64,000 bases of DNA from Paeniroseomonas aquatica (GTDB lineage Bacteria; Pseudomonadota; Alphaproteobacteria; Acetobacterales; Acetobacteraceae), in assembly GCF_030409335.1 (NCBI RefSeq), contig NZ_JAUFPN010000180.1:1-64000 (forward strand), in the 5' to 3' direction. The stretch's first letter is position 1. Every line of letters starts with the position of its first letter. The translations under genes and the position numbers were made by a program. The notes beneath the pieces are model-generated. The model saw only the letters and a list, made by a program, of their open reading frames with translations. It had not been told where the DNA came from and did no database searches. This document shows, in pieces, positions 8,535-16,992 of the stretch.

Positions 8535-10675
8535 GCCACGGTTTCGGCGCCGCCCTGAAGGTGGAGGACGGCAAGCCGCGGCTGCCGGGCAACCTGCATA
8601 CCAACCGCCGGCTGTCGCAATGGCTGGCGATCCACCCGGATGGCCGCGTCACCATCACCCCGGGCAAGGTGGAGCTGGGGCAGGGGATCCTGACCACCCT
8701 CAGCCAGATCGCGGCCGACGAGCTGGACGTGGATTTCGCCCGCGTCACCGCACGGCCGGCGGCGACGCCGGACAGCCCGGACGAGGCGGTGACCAGCGGC
8801 AGCCTCTCGACCCAGGACAGCGGCAGCGCGCTGCGCCATGTCTGCGCCGCGGCGCGGATGATCTTCCTCGGCGTCGTGGCGCAGCGGGTCGGCGTGCCGC
8901 TGGAGACGATCCGCATCGAGGACGGCCGCTTCATCGGCCCGGCCGGGGAGATCGGCAGCTATTGGGCGCTGGCCGACCAGGCGCTGCTAGAGTGCGAGGC
9001 GCCCATCGCGGTGACGGCCAAGGCGCCGGGGGCGCGGCGCATCGCCGGCACCTCGGTGCCGCGCATCGACCTGCCGGACAAGGTCTTCGGCGCCGCGCGC
9101 TACGTGCACGACCTGCGGCTGCCGGGGATGCTGCATGCCCGGGTGGTGCGGCCGCCGGCGCGCGGCGCCGCCCTGGCGGCGCTGCGCGAGGGCCCGCTGC
9201 CGGGCGATGCGCGGCTGGTGCGGGACGGCAATTTCCTCGCCGTCCTGGCCTCGACCGAATGGGATGCGGAGGCGGCCGCCGCGCGCCTCGCCGCCCGCGC
9301 CGAGTGGGCCGCGACGGACACGCTGCCGGAGCAGGCGCTGCTGGCCGGTTGGCTGCGCGCGGCGGCGACGCGCGGCGAGCGCAGCGCCGTGGCGAGCCGC
9401 GCCGACCCGGCGCCGGCGGCGGCCAGGGCGCTGCGCCCCAGCTTCACCCGGCCCTACCTGGCGCATGGCTCCATCGCCCCCTCCTGCGCGGTGGCGCGGT
9501 GGGAGGGTGATGGCGTCGAGGTCTTCACCCATAGCCAGGGCCCCTACAACCTGCGCGCCGACCTGGCGAAGGCGCTGAAGTGCCCGCCCGAGAAGATCGT
9601 GGTGCGCCACCGCGAGGGGGCCGGCTGCTACGGCCACAACGGCGCCGACGACGTGGCGCTGGATGCGGTGCTGGTCGCCCGCGCGGCGCCCGGCGTGCCG
9701 GTTCGGCTGCTCTGGTCCCGGATGGAGGAGCTGGGCTGGTCGCCCGTCTCCCCGGCCATGCTGGTGGACATCGAGGCCGATCTGGACGCCGCCGGCAACC
9801 TCGCGGGCTGGCGCAGCCATATCGTCAGCAACGGCCATTCCTCCCGACCCGGGCGGGGTGCGGAGCCGACCCTGCTCTCGGCGGCGCTGCTGGCCGAGCC
9901 CTTCGCGGTCAAGCCGAGCATCAACCCGCCGATGGCGGCCGGCGGCGGCGCCCCGCGCAACGGCGTGCCCTTCTACCGCATCCCGGCACTGACGGTGGAG
10001 ACCACGCGCCTGCTGGAGATGCCGATCCGCACCTCGGCGCTGCGCGGCCTCGGCGCCACCCTGAACGTCTGGTCGATCGAGAGCGTGCTGGACGAGGCGG
10101 CGGCGCTGGCCGGCGTCGATCCGGTCGAGTACCGCCTGCGTCACCTGGACGACCCGCGCGCGATCGCCGTGCTGGAACGCGCCGCCGCCATGGCCGGCTG
10201 GGCCGGGCGCTCCCGGCGCGAGGGCTGGGGCATGGGCGTCGGCGTCGCCCGCTACAAGAACTCCGGCGCCTGGGCCGCCGTGGTGGCGGAGGTCGAGGCC
10301 CGTGAGCGCATCCTCTGCCGACGCCTCTGGATCGCCGGCGACGTCGGCGAGGTGGTGAACCCCGACGGCGTCATGAACCAGTACGAGGGCGGCGCCATCC
10401 ACGGCACCTCGGTCGCCCTGCTGGAACAGGTCGCCTTCGACCGCCGCACCGTCACCAGCGACACCTGGGAGAGCTATCCGATCCTGCGCTTCTCCGAGGT
10501 GCCGAAGGTGCAGGTGGAGCTCATCGACCGGCCGGAGCAGCCCTTCCTCGGCTCCGGCGAGGCCAGCATGGCGCCCACCATTGCCGCCATCGCCGGCGCC
10601 ATCACCGAGGCGCTGGGCATCCGCCCCCGCGCCCTGCCCTTCACCCCGGACAACCTGGCAAAGGCCGAGGCATGA
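8531..10675 (+). CDS. Molybdopterin-binding large subunit, xanthine dehydrogenase family
   Basis: 714 residues. PDGRVTITPGKVELGQGILTTLSQIAADEL near residues 35-65 and the late GSGEASMAPTIAAIAGAI segment, which holds the catalytic Glu loop of the family, identify the molybdenum subunit of the IorB/nicotinate dehydrogenase-like branch. Enzymes of this branch hydroxylate N-heterocycles or aldehydes using water. It has no signal peptide of its own, though IorB-type proteins are often exported. It pairs with the Fe-S subunit upstream and overlaps the next gene by 4 nt. The substrate is unknown; the neighbouring Bug receptor and decarboxylase-like protein favour an aromatic or heteroaromatic carboxylate. 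Confidence 0.88.
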   Translation: MSHGFGAALKVEDGKPRLPGNLHTNRRLSQWLAIHPDGRVTITPGKVELGQGILTTLSQIAADELDVDFARVTARPAATPDSPDEAVTSGSLSTQDSGSALRHVCAAARMIFLGVVAQRVGVPLETIRIEDGRFIGPAGEIGSYWALADQALLECEAPIAVTAKAPGARRIAGTSVPRIDLPDKVFGAARYVHDLRLPGMLHARVVRPPARGAALAALREGPLPGDARLVRDGNFLAVLASTEWDAEAAAARLAARAEWAATDTLPEQALLAGWLRAAATRGERSAVASRADPAPAAARALRPSFTRPYLAHGSIAPSCAVARWEGDGVEVFTHSQGPYNLRADLAKALKCPPEKIVVRHREGAGCYGHNGADDVALDAVLVARAAPGVPVRLLWSRMEELGWSPVSPAMLVDIEADLDAAGNLAGWRSHIVSNGHSSRPGRGAEPTLLSAALLAEPFAVKPSINPPMAAGGGAPRNGVPFYRIPALTVETTRLLEMPIRTSALRGLGATLNVWSIESVLDEAAALAGVDPVEYRLRHLDDPRAIAVLERAAAMAGWAGRSRREGWGMGVGVARYKNSGAWAAVVAEVEARERILCRRLWIAGDVGEVVNPDGVMNQYEGGAIHGTSVALLEQVAFDRRTVTSDTWESYPILRFSEVPKVQVELIDRPEQPFLGSGEASMAPTIAAIAGAITEALGIRPRALPFTPDNLAKAEA

Positions 10676-11634
10676 GCCGCATCCCGCTCACCATGGCGAT
10701 GGCCGCCACCGACCGCACCCGGCCGGTGCTGGACGGCCGCGTCGCCATCGGCGGCGTCGACCTCAACCCCATCATCGGCGAGCCGGAGGACATCTTCCGC
10801 CGCGCCCTGCGTGACAAGGCCTTCGGGGTCACCGAGCTCTCGATGGGCAGCCATATCGTCACCACCGCGCGGGGCGACAGCGGCTATGTCGGCATCCCCG
10901 TCTTCCTCTCGCGGGCCTTCCGCCATTCGGCCATCTATATCCGCACCGACCGCGGCATCCGCACCGCGGCGGACCTCGCCGGGCGGACCATCGGCCTGCC
11001 GGAGTACCAGCAGACCGCGGCGCTCTGGGTGCGGGGGATCCTGCGGGAGCACTACGGCGTCGATACGCGCGGCATCCGCTGGCGCATCGGCACCGAGCGC
11101 ATCGCCATCACCCTGCCGGCGGGCTTCGACGTGGCCCCGCTCGGCCAGGACCTGCCGACGGCGCTGGCGGAGGGGAGCATCGATGCGCTGATCGCGCCGC
11201 GCCCGCCGGCCTGCCTGACGGATGGCAGCGCCCCGGTCGCCCGGCTCTATCCGGACTACAAGGCGGAGGAGATCGCCTGGCACAAGGCCAGCGGCTTCTT
11301 CCCCATCATGCACTGCATCGCCATCCGGAAGGATGTGGCCGACCGGCATCCCTGGCTGCCGCTGGAACTGTTCCGCGCCTTCGCCAAGGCCAAGGCGCTG
11401 TCCCTGGCGGAGCTGCAGCTGGTCAACGTGCTGCGGGTCTCGCTGCCCTGGATCGCCGCGGCCTATGAGGAGCAGGCGGCGATCATGGGCGGCGACCCCT
11501 GGCCCTATGGCTTCGCCCGCAACCGGGAGGAGGTGGCGGCGATGATCCGTTACGCGGTGGCGGACGGCCTCGCGGCGCAGCCCATCCCGCCCGAGGCGCT
11601 GTTCCACCCGAGCACCCTGGCCGAGCCGGGCTGA
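10672..11634 (+). CDS. 4,5-dihydroxyphthalate decarboxylase-like / periplasmic-binding-fold protein
   Basis: 320 residues, no signal peptide. The opening LTMAMAATDRTRPVLDGRVAIGGVDLNPI and AFGVTELSMGSHIVTTARGDSGYVGIPVFLSRAFRHSAIYI resemble the family annotated as 4,5-dihydroxyphthalate decarboxylase, which has a type 2 periplasmic-binding fold (GIRTAADLAGRTIGLPEYQQTAALWVRGIL). Either a cytoplasmic decarboxylase or a binding protein is possible; the missing signal peptide favours the enzyme. The ATGA overlap with the molybdenum subunit makes it the last gene of the 7076-11634 operon. Confidence 0.75.
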   Translation: MSRIPLTMAMAATDRTRPVLDGRVAIGGVDLNPIIGEPEDIFRRALRDKAFGVTELSMGSHIVTTARGDSGYVGIPVFLSRAFRHSAIYIRTDRGIRTAADLAGRTIGLPEYQQTAALWVRGILREHYGVDTRGIRWRIGTERIAITLPAGFDVAPLGQDLPTALAEGSIDALIAPRPPACLTDGSAPVARLYPDYKAEEIAWHKASGFFPIMHCIAIRKDVADRHPWLPLELFRAFAKAKALSLAELQLVNVLRVSLPWIAAAYEEQAAIMGGDPWPYGFARNREEVAAMIRYAVADGLAAQPIPPEALFHPSTLAEPG

Positions 11635-11643
11635 GCGCCGCGG

Positions 11644-11772
11644 TCAGGCGCCGCTGTTGGTGCCGCCGGCATTGCCGCGGCCGTAGCTGGGCGGGCCGGA
11701 GGCCGGCTGGAGCGGGCCGCAGGCGGTAACGAAGGCGAGGCCGAGCAGGATCATCAGGCGGAGGAGGTGCAT
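11644..11772 (-). CDS. Small putative lipoprotein, 42 residues
   Basis: Minus-strand ORF starting ATG at 11772: MHLLRLMILLGLAFVTAC, then a Gly/Pro/Ser tail. A hydrophobic stretch of about 14 residues ends in VTAC, a usable lipobox with Cys18 as the lipidated residue, so the mature product would be a lipid-anchored tail of 25 residues. No strong Shine-Dalgarno is visible. It lies downstream of the MFS gene, beyond a strong hairpin, and converges with 10672-11634. It resembles the tiny entericidin- or LptM-like lipoproteins common in Proteobacteria only in architecture; function unknown. Confidence 0.5.
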   Translation of the reverse strand: MHLLRLMILLGLAFVTACGPLQPASGPPSYGRGNAGGTNSGA

Positions 11773-11793
11773 CCCGGCTGAACATCCGGGACC

Positions 11794-11815
11794 GGCCCGG
11801 GTGGCATCCCGGGCC
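11794..11815. terminator. Terminator-like hairpin
   Basis: Perfect 8-bp stem GGCCCGGG/CCCGGGCC around a 6-nt loop (TGGCAT), 25 nt past the MFS stop on the minus strand. There is no U-rich tail, so Rho-independent activity is uncertain. Confidence 0.4.
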
Positions 11816-11839
11816 CTTCAGCTTGGCGCGACCGCGGCC

Positions 11840-13009
11840 TCAGCCGGCCGCCGCCTGCCGCGCGCCGCGGGCGTATTGCCAGGCAATCATCGCCAGGGCC
11901 AGCGCCAGCGCCGGGAGAACAGCCAGGTTCAGCACCGCCCAGCCGGCCTGGGCATGCACCGCGCCCGAGGCGAAGGCGGTGCAGGCCACCGTGCCGAAGA
12001 CGATGGTGTCGTTCGCGGCCTGGGCCCTGACCCGCTCGGCCGGGGAATGCGCTGTCGCCAGCAGGTTGGTCGCGCCGACGAACATGAAGTTCCAGCCGAG
12101 GCCGAGCACCCCGAGGGCGATGCCGAAATGGGCGAAGCTCTCCCCCAGCAGGCCGATGCCGACGCAGAGCGCGGTCAGCGCCGCCCCGGCGGTGATCACG
12201 GCGCGCACCCCGAAGCGGGTGATCAGCCGGCCGGTGAAGAAGCCCGGACCGAACATGGCGATGGCATGGATCTGGATGACCGTCGCCGAGGCGCCGACGC
12301 CGAAGCCGCAGAGCATCATCTCGACCGGGGTCGAGGTCATCAGCAGGTTCATCGTGCCATAGGCCACCATGCCGGTGACCGCGGCGGTGATGAAGGCCGG
12401 CCGCTGCATGATCTCCCAGACCGAGGCCCCGCCGGCATTGCGGGCCGGCGGCGGCGGCACCCGGACGAAGGCCAGCAGCGCCATGCAGACCAGCGGCAGG
12501 CAGGCCAGCACCAGATAGGTGCCGAGGAAGAGGAAGGGCGGCATGACGTCCCGTGTCGCCTTCACCAACTCGGGGCCCAGCGCCGCAGCGAGGATGCCAC
12601 CGGTCATCACCAGGCTGATGGCGCGCGGCCGGTAAGCCGGGGTGGCGACCTCCGAGGCGGCGAAGCGGTAGTGCTGGGCGATGCCGAAGCCGAGCCCGGC
12701 CGGGATGGCGCCGATGCAGTAGAGGGTGAAATCGCCGAACCAGACCCCGGCGGCGAAGGTCAGCGACCCCGCCATGGCGCCGAGCGCGCCCAGGATGAAG
12801 CCCGGTTTCCGGCCGAGCCGGGCGAAGACCATGCTGGCCGGGATGGAGGCGGCCATGGTCGCGGTCATCTGGATGGCGACCGGCAGGGTCGAGAGCGACT
12901 TGTCCTCGGCCAGGGAATGGCCGATGAGCGCCGCCATCACCGCCTGGCCGACGGTGGCCGCCTGCATCAGGGCCTGGCAGCAGAAGAGCAACCAGACCTG
13001 CCGCTTCAT
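11840..13009 (-). CDS. Major facilitator superfamily transporter
   Basis: 389 residues with about 12 hydrophobic segments. ATG 13009 is chosen because GAGGAA lies 7 nt upstream; an in-frame ATG at 13066 would overlap thiL. FARLGRKPGFILGALGAMAG between helices 2 and 3 is the MFS loop motif, and a Pro/Arg-rich central loop (RVPPPPARNAGG) splits the two halves. Substrate cannot be inferred. It is the last gene of the rib-nusB-thiL run, 13 nt after thiL, so it is probably co-transcribed with housekeeping genes. Confidence 0.8.
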   Translation of the reverse strand: MKRQVWLLFCCQALMQAATVGQAVMAALIGHSLAEDKSLSTLPVAIQMTATMAASIPASMVFARLGRKPGFILGALGAMAGSLTFAAGVWFGDFTLYCIGAIPAGLGFGIAQHYRFAASEVATPAYRPRAISLVMTGGILAAALGPELVKATRDVMPPFLFLGTYLVLACLPLVCMALLAFVRVPPPPARNAGGASVWEIMQRPAFITAAVTGMVAYGTMNLLMTSTPVEMMLCGFGVGASATVIQIHAIAMFGPGFFTGRLITRFGVRAVITAGAALTALCVGIGLLGESFAHFGIALGVLGLGWNFMFVGATNLLATAHSPAERVRAQAANDTIVFGTVACTAFASGAVHAQAGWAVLNLAVLPALALALAMIAWQYARGARQAAAG

Positions 13010-13022
13010 GCGGCGTTCCTCG

Positions 13023-13991
13023 TCAGAAATGGCTCCATCCCCCCGCCGGCAGCGCCAGCGGGGCACCGTCCGGACCTTGGACCAGGACCTCTTCGGGTCC
13101 CTCGACGAATTCCCCGATCCGCGTCACCGGCGTGCCGGCGGCCGCGGCCCGGGCCTCGACCATGGCGGCCGCCCCGGGCGGCGCCACGAAGAGCAGTTCG
13201 TAATCATCGCCGCCGGTCAGCACCAGGGCCAGCAGCGCCGGGTCCGCCATGACCAGGGCGCGGGCCGCGGGTGAGAGCGGCACCGCCGTCGCCTCCAGTC
13301 GGGCGCCGACCCCGCCGGCGCGGCAGAGATGGCCGAGGTCCTGGACCAGCCCATCCGAGACATCCATCGCGGCGAGCGCAACCCCGGCCAGCGCCGCGCC
13401 GAGCGCCAGCCGCGGCCGCGGCAGCCGGTAGCGATCGGCGAGATGCCCCGCCGCATCGCCCGGCAGCCTGCCCTGCAGCACCCGCAGGCCGAGCGCCCCA
13501 TCGCCGATGGTCCCGGAAACCCAGATGTCGTCGCCCGCCCGCGCCCCCTGCCGGCGCAGCGCCGCCCCGGGCGCCACGGTGCCGAGGATGGTGAGCGAGA
13601 GGCTGATCGGGCCGGGGATGGCGACGGTATCGCCGCCCAGCACCGCCAGGCCGTATTCGCGCTGGTCGGCGGCCAGCCCGGCGACGAAGCCGGCGATCCA
13701 GGCCTCCGGCAGGTCGCGCGGGAAGGCGGTCGTCATGAGGTAGCCGAGCGGCGCCGCGCCCATGGCCGCCAGATCCGAGAGGTTCACCCGCAGCAGCTTG
13801 CGGCCGATGGTCTCCGGCGGGTCGTCGGGGAGGAAATGCACCCCGGCGACCATGGCATCGGCTGCCAGTACCAGCTGCCGGCCCGGCGGCGGGTCCAGCA
13901 GCGCCGCGTCATCCGCCAGCCCGAGCGCTTCCGGCCCGGCGAGCGGCAGGAAGTGTCGGGCGATCAGCGCGAATTCAGCCGGTGCCGCCAC
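13023..13991 (-). CDS. thiL: Thiamine-monophosphate kinase
   Basis: 322 residues from GTG 13991, normal for ThiL, which phosphorylates thiamine monophosphate to the diphosphate using ATP. Seen: GLADDAALLDPPPGRQLVLAADAMVAGVHFLPDDPP (substrate and Mg-binding Asp cluster), VNLSDLAAMGA, LGGDT, MDVSDGLVQDLGHL and LTGGDDYELLF, all in the order of the PurM/ThiL fold. It follows nusB by 3 nt, a neighbourhood widespread in Proteobacteria. Confidence 0.95.
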   Translation of the reverse strand: MAAPAEFALIARHFLPLAGPEALGLADDAALLDPPPGRQLVLAADAMVAGVHFLPDDPPETIGRKLLRVNLSDLAAMGAAPLGYLMTTAFPRDLPEAWIAGFVAGLAADQREYGLAVLGGDTVAIPGPISLSLTILGTVAPGAALRRQGARAGDDIWVSGTIGDGALGLRVLQGRLPGDAAGHLADRYRLPRPRLALGAALAGVALAAMDVSDGLVQDLGHLCRAGGVGARLEATAVPLSPAARALVMADPALLALVLTGGDDYELLFVAPPGAAAMVEARAAAAGTPVTRIGEFVEGPEEVLVQGPDGAPLALPAGGWSHF

Positions 13992-13994
13992 CGG

Positions 13995-14666
13995 CTACCG
14001 GCCGCTGCCGGGGAATTCCTTCGGCCGCAGGCGGCGGGCGAGCGCATCGAGCATGCCATTGGCGAAGCGCGGCTCCTCGCCGCCGAAAAAGCCGTGGGCG
14101 ATGTCGAGATATTCGTTGATCACCACCTTGGCCGGCGGGGCATTGGACTGGTTCTCGCCCTCGGCCGCCCAGAGCTCAGCCGTCGCGGCGCGCAGCAGGG
14201 CGCGCAGCACCGGGTCGAGCTTGCCCAGCGGCCAGTCGGCATCCAGCAGGCCTGTCAGGATCCCATCCAGCGTCTCGCCGTTCCTGGCGGCCTTGCGGAC
14301 GATGGCGCCGAACAGCGGCAGGTCGGCCTCGGGGATCCAGCCTTCCTCGTAGCCGCCGCGGCCGGGCAGGGAGCCGATGCGGTGCTGCAGGAATTGCTGG
14401 ATGACCGCCTCGGCGGATTCGCCGGTATAGTCGCTCTGGTAGAGCGCCTGCACCGCGGCGACCCGGGCGCCGGTGCGGGGGCGGCCCTTCGGCTTCGGCG
14501 CCGCCGGCTGCGGCCGGCCGCCCTGCTTCGGTCGGGGCGCCGCCGGGCCGGGCTTCGGGGCCGCCGGGGCGGCCTCCTGCCGCTGCTCGGCCTCCATCTC
14601 GGCGCGGAGCTTGTCGAGCTCGCTCTCGCCGCCTTCCTGGCCCATGGGCTTGAAGGTGCCGCTCAC
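13995..14666 (-). CDS. nusB: Transcription antitermination factor NusB with N-terminal extension
   Basis: 223 residues. The all-helical NusB core begins near residue 65 (RTGARVAAVQALYQSDYTGES) and ends with KVVINEYLDIAHGFFGGEEPRFANGMLDAL, the conserved C-terminal segment. NusB with NusE binds boxA RNA in rRNA operons. The first 65 or so residues are an extra Ala/Pro/Lys/Gln-rich, probably disordered tail, so the protein is much longer than the usual 140-160 residues. The start overlaps the ribH stop by 4 nt, so the tail is unlikely to be a start-site error unless translation begins internally. Confidence 0.92.
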   Translation of the reverse strand: MSGTFKPMGQEGGESELDKLRAEMEAEQRQEAAPAAPKPGPAAPRPKQGGRPQPAAPKPKGRPRTGARVAAVQALYQSDYTGESAEAVIQQFLQHRIGSLPGRGGYEEGWIPEADLPLFGAIVRKAARNGETLDGILTGLLDADWPLGKLDPVLRALLRAATAELWAAEGENQSNAPPAKVVINEYLDIAHGFFGGEEPRFANGMLDALARRLRPKEFPGSGR

Positions 14667-15163
14667 GACAGGCCCCAGCGGCGCCTCAGCGCCACCTGGC
14701 CAAGCAGCGCATGCGCCGCCTCGCCGCCCTTGTTGTGCCGGTCGGCGGCCGAGCGGGCCTCGGCCTGGCCGAGGTTCTCCACCGTCAGCAGGCCGAAGCC
14801 GATGGCGGCGCCCCGTTCGGTCGAGACGTTCATCACCCCCTGGCAGACCGCGTTGCAGATGAAGTCGTAGTGGTCGGTCTCGCCCTTGATGACGCAGCCG
14901 AGCAGCAGGAAGCCGTCGTAGCGGACCGGCTTCGGCCCCTTGGTCGGCTGGCTGATGGCCATGCGCAGCGCCGCCGGCAGCTCATAGGCGCCGGCGACAT
15001 CCACCACGTCGACGGTGCAGCCTGCCGTCTCGAAGACCGCCTCGGCGCCGCGGCGCATGCCGGTGACCACCGCTTCGTAATAGGGCGCCTGGATCACTAG
15101 CAGGTGCGGCGCCGGCCCGGGTATCGGCTGGGCCACGCGCTCCGGCGCGTCGATCGTGCTCAT
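14663..15163 (-). CDS. ribH: 6,7-dimethyl-8-ribityllumazine synthase
   Basis: 166 residues. Lumazine synthase condenses 5-amino-6-ribitylaminouracil with 3,4-dihydroxybutanone 4-phosphate, the penultimate riboflavin step. Seen: APYYEAVVTGMRRGAEAVFE, VAGAYELPAALRMA, the GxVIKGETDHYDFICNAV loop with catalytic His, and AIGFGLLTVENLGQAEARS. It lies 3 nt after ribB and overlaps nusB by 4 nt. Confidence 0.95.
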   Translation of the reverse strand: MSTIDAPERVAQPIPGPAPHLLVIQAPYYEAVVTGMRRGAEAVFETAGCTVDVVDVAGAYELPAALRMAISQPTKGPKPVRYDGFLLLGCVIKGETDHYDFICNAVCQGVMNVSTERGAAIGFGLLTVENLGQAEARSAADRHNKGGEAAHALLGQVALRRRWGLS

Positions 15164-15166
15164 CTG

Positions 15167-16318
15167 TCAATCCTTCTGGAGGAGTGCGCGGGTTTCCACC
15201 ACGCGCAGCCCATAGCCCTCCAGCCCGACGATGGGCCTGGGGTTGTTCGATAGCCGCACCATGTCGCGCACCCCGAGGTCGGTCAGGATCTGCGCGCCGA
15301 TGCCGTAGTCGCGGATCTCGGGCGGGGCGACCCGGCCGGCGTTGCGCTTGACCTGCTCGCTCATGTTGGTCAGCCGCCAGTCGCGGATGATGACCACCAC
15401 GCCGCGGCCGGCCTCGGCGATCATGCGCATGCTGTCGTGCAGGTCGCGGGAGCCGGTGCCGACGACGGTGTCGTTCAGCAGGTTCGCGGCATGCATGCGC
15501 ACATGCACCGGGCCGGGCGAGGCGACGTCGCCCTTCACCAGCGCCAGGTGCTCGGCGTATTCCAGGGTGTTGGTATAGACCACCAGCTTCCACTCGCCGC
15601 CGATGGCGTGGTCGATGTGGCCTTCCGAGACCCGCCGGACCAGCCGCTCGGTGCGGCGCCGGTGGCCGATCAGGTCGGCGATGGTGCCAAGCTTGAGGCC
15701 ATGATGCTGGGCGAAGGCGACGAGATCGGGCATCCGGGCCATGGTGCCGTCGTCGTTCATGATCTCGCAGATCACCCCCGACGGGTTGAGCCCGGCCAGC
15801 CGTGCCAGGTCGACCGAGGCTTCCGTATGGCCGGCGCGGACCAGGGTGCCGCCGTCGCGGGCCACCAGCGGGAAGACATGACCCGGGGTCACGATCTGCT
15901 CGCGGCTCATCTCCGGGTTGATGGCGACGGCGACGGTATGGGCACGGTCGGCGGCCGAGATGCCGGTGGTGACGCCGTCCTTGGCCTCGATGCTGACGGT
16001 GAAGGCGGTCGCATGCCGGGTGCCGTTGGCCTGGGCCATCAGCGGCAGGCCGAGCTGCTCCACCCGGCGGCGGTCCATGGCCAGGCATATCAATCCACGA
16101 GCGAAACGTGCCATGAAGTTGATCGCGGCAGGCGTGGCGAACTGGGCGGGGATGACGAGGTCGCCCTCGTTCTCCCGGTCCTCGTCATCCACCAGGATGA
16201 ACATCCGTCCGGCGCGGGCCTCCTCGATTAGTTCCTCGGTCGGGGAGATGAAGTCGGCGAAATTGACGGTCTTGGTCTCGATCGCGGGGGCGGACCCGGA
16301 AGCCGCGGCGGCAGTCAT
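15167..16318 (-). CDS. ribB: 3,4-dihydroxy-2-butanone 4-phosphate synthase with degenerate GTP cyclohydrolase II domain (RibBX type)
   Basis: 383 residues. The N-terminal 220 residues are an intact RibB domain (VDDEDRENEGDLV, HATAFTVSIEAKDGVTTGISAADRA, GHVFPL, RAGHTEASVDLARLAG), which makes dihydroxybutanone phosphate from ribulose 5-phosphate. The C-terminal half aligns with GTP cyclohydrolase II but lacks its zinc cysteines: the expected ECLTGD...RCDC region reads MHAANLLNDTVVGTGSRDLH, and the HRQEGR loop is gone. DYGIGAQILTDLGV and LSNNPRP remain. This is the RibBX pattern known in Proteobacteria; a separate ribA should exist elsewhere. Confidence 0.92.
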   Translation of the reverse strand: MTAAAASGSAPAIETKTVNFADFISPTEELIEEARAGRMFILVDDEDRENEGDLVIPAQFATPAAINFMARFARGLICLAMDRRRVEQLGLPLMAQANGTRHATAFTVSIEAKDGVTTGISAADRAHTVAVAINPEMSREQIVTPGHVFPLVARDGGTLVRAGHTEASVDLARLAGLNPSGVICEIMNDDGTMARMPDLVAFAQHHGLKLGTIADLIGHRRRTERLVRRVSEGHIDHAIGGEWKLVVYTNTLEYAEHLALVKGDVASPGPVHVRMHAANLLNDTVVGTGSRDLHDSMRMIAEAGRGVVVIIRDWRLTNMSEQVKRNAGRVAPPEIRDYGIGAQILTDLGVRDMVRLSNNPRPIVGLEGYGLRVVETRALLQKD

Positions 16319-16329
16319 GCTCAGATCCC

Positions 16330-16992
16330 CTATGCGACGGTCCCGCGCGGCGGGGCCGGGCGGGCACTTGAATCACGGGCCATCGGGTCCGTCGACACCA
16401 GCCGGGCGACGTAGCGGGCCAGCGTGTCGATCTCGATATTGACGAAGCCGCCCGGCTGCAGCGTGGCGAAGGTCGTCACCGCCGCGGTATGCGGGATGAT
16501 GTTGACCCCGAAGACGTCGCCGTCAACCTCATTCACCGTCAGGGAGACGCCGTCGATGGCGACCGAGCCCTTCTCGGCGACGAAGCGGGCGAGGCCGGGC
16601 GGCAGCCGGAAGCGCCAGCGGACCGAGCCATTCTCCGGCACCGCGGAGAGCACCTCGGCGACGCCGTCGACATGGCCCGAGACCAGATGCCCGCCCAGCT
16701 CGTCGCCCATGCGCAGCGGGCGCTCGAGGTTGATGCGGCTGCCGGCGACCAGCCGGCCGAGGGTGGTCTTGGACAGGCTCTCGGCCGAGGCATCGACCGC
16801 GAAGAAATCCCCGCCGAGCTGCACCGCCGTGAGGCAGCAGCCCGAGCAGGCGATGGAGGCGCCGATCACCGCCGGCGCCGGCTCGCCCAGGAAGGCCGGG
16901 GAGGTGCCGATGACGAGGCGCATGTCGCTCCCTTCGCCCAACGGCTGGATGTCCCGCACCGTGCCAAGGTCCGTCACGATTCCGGTGAACAT
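16330..16992 (-). CDS. ribE: Riboflavin synthase alpha chain
   Basis: 220 residues with the duplicated lumazine-binding fold. MFTGIVTDLGTV opens repeat 1 and FTVNEV/LTVNEVDGDVFGVNIIPHTAAVTTF closes repeat 2; ACSGCCLTAV and SVAIDGVSLTV are the paired substrate-binding motifs. It dismutates two lumazines to riboflavin. The ATG lies inside the ribD 3' end (19-nt overlap), so translation is probably coupled. The last 15 residues (SSARPAPPRG) are an unremarkable tail. Confidence 0.95.
   Translation of the reverse strand: MFTGIVTDLGTVRDIQPLGEGSDMRLVIGTSPAFLGEPAPAVIGASIACSGCCLTAVQLGGDFFAVDASAESLSKTTLGRLVAGSRINLERPLRMGDELGGHLVSGHVDGVAEVLSAVPENGSVRWRFRLPPGLARFVAEKGSVAIDGVSLTVNEVDGDVFGVNIIPHTAAVTTFATLQPGGFVNIEIDTLARYVARLVSTDPMARDSSARPAPPRGTVA

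Noticed and set aside
15167-16318. Bifunctional RibBA
   Set aside because: The GTP cyclohydrolase II zinc cysteines and HRQEGR loop are missing, so only RibB activity is supported.
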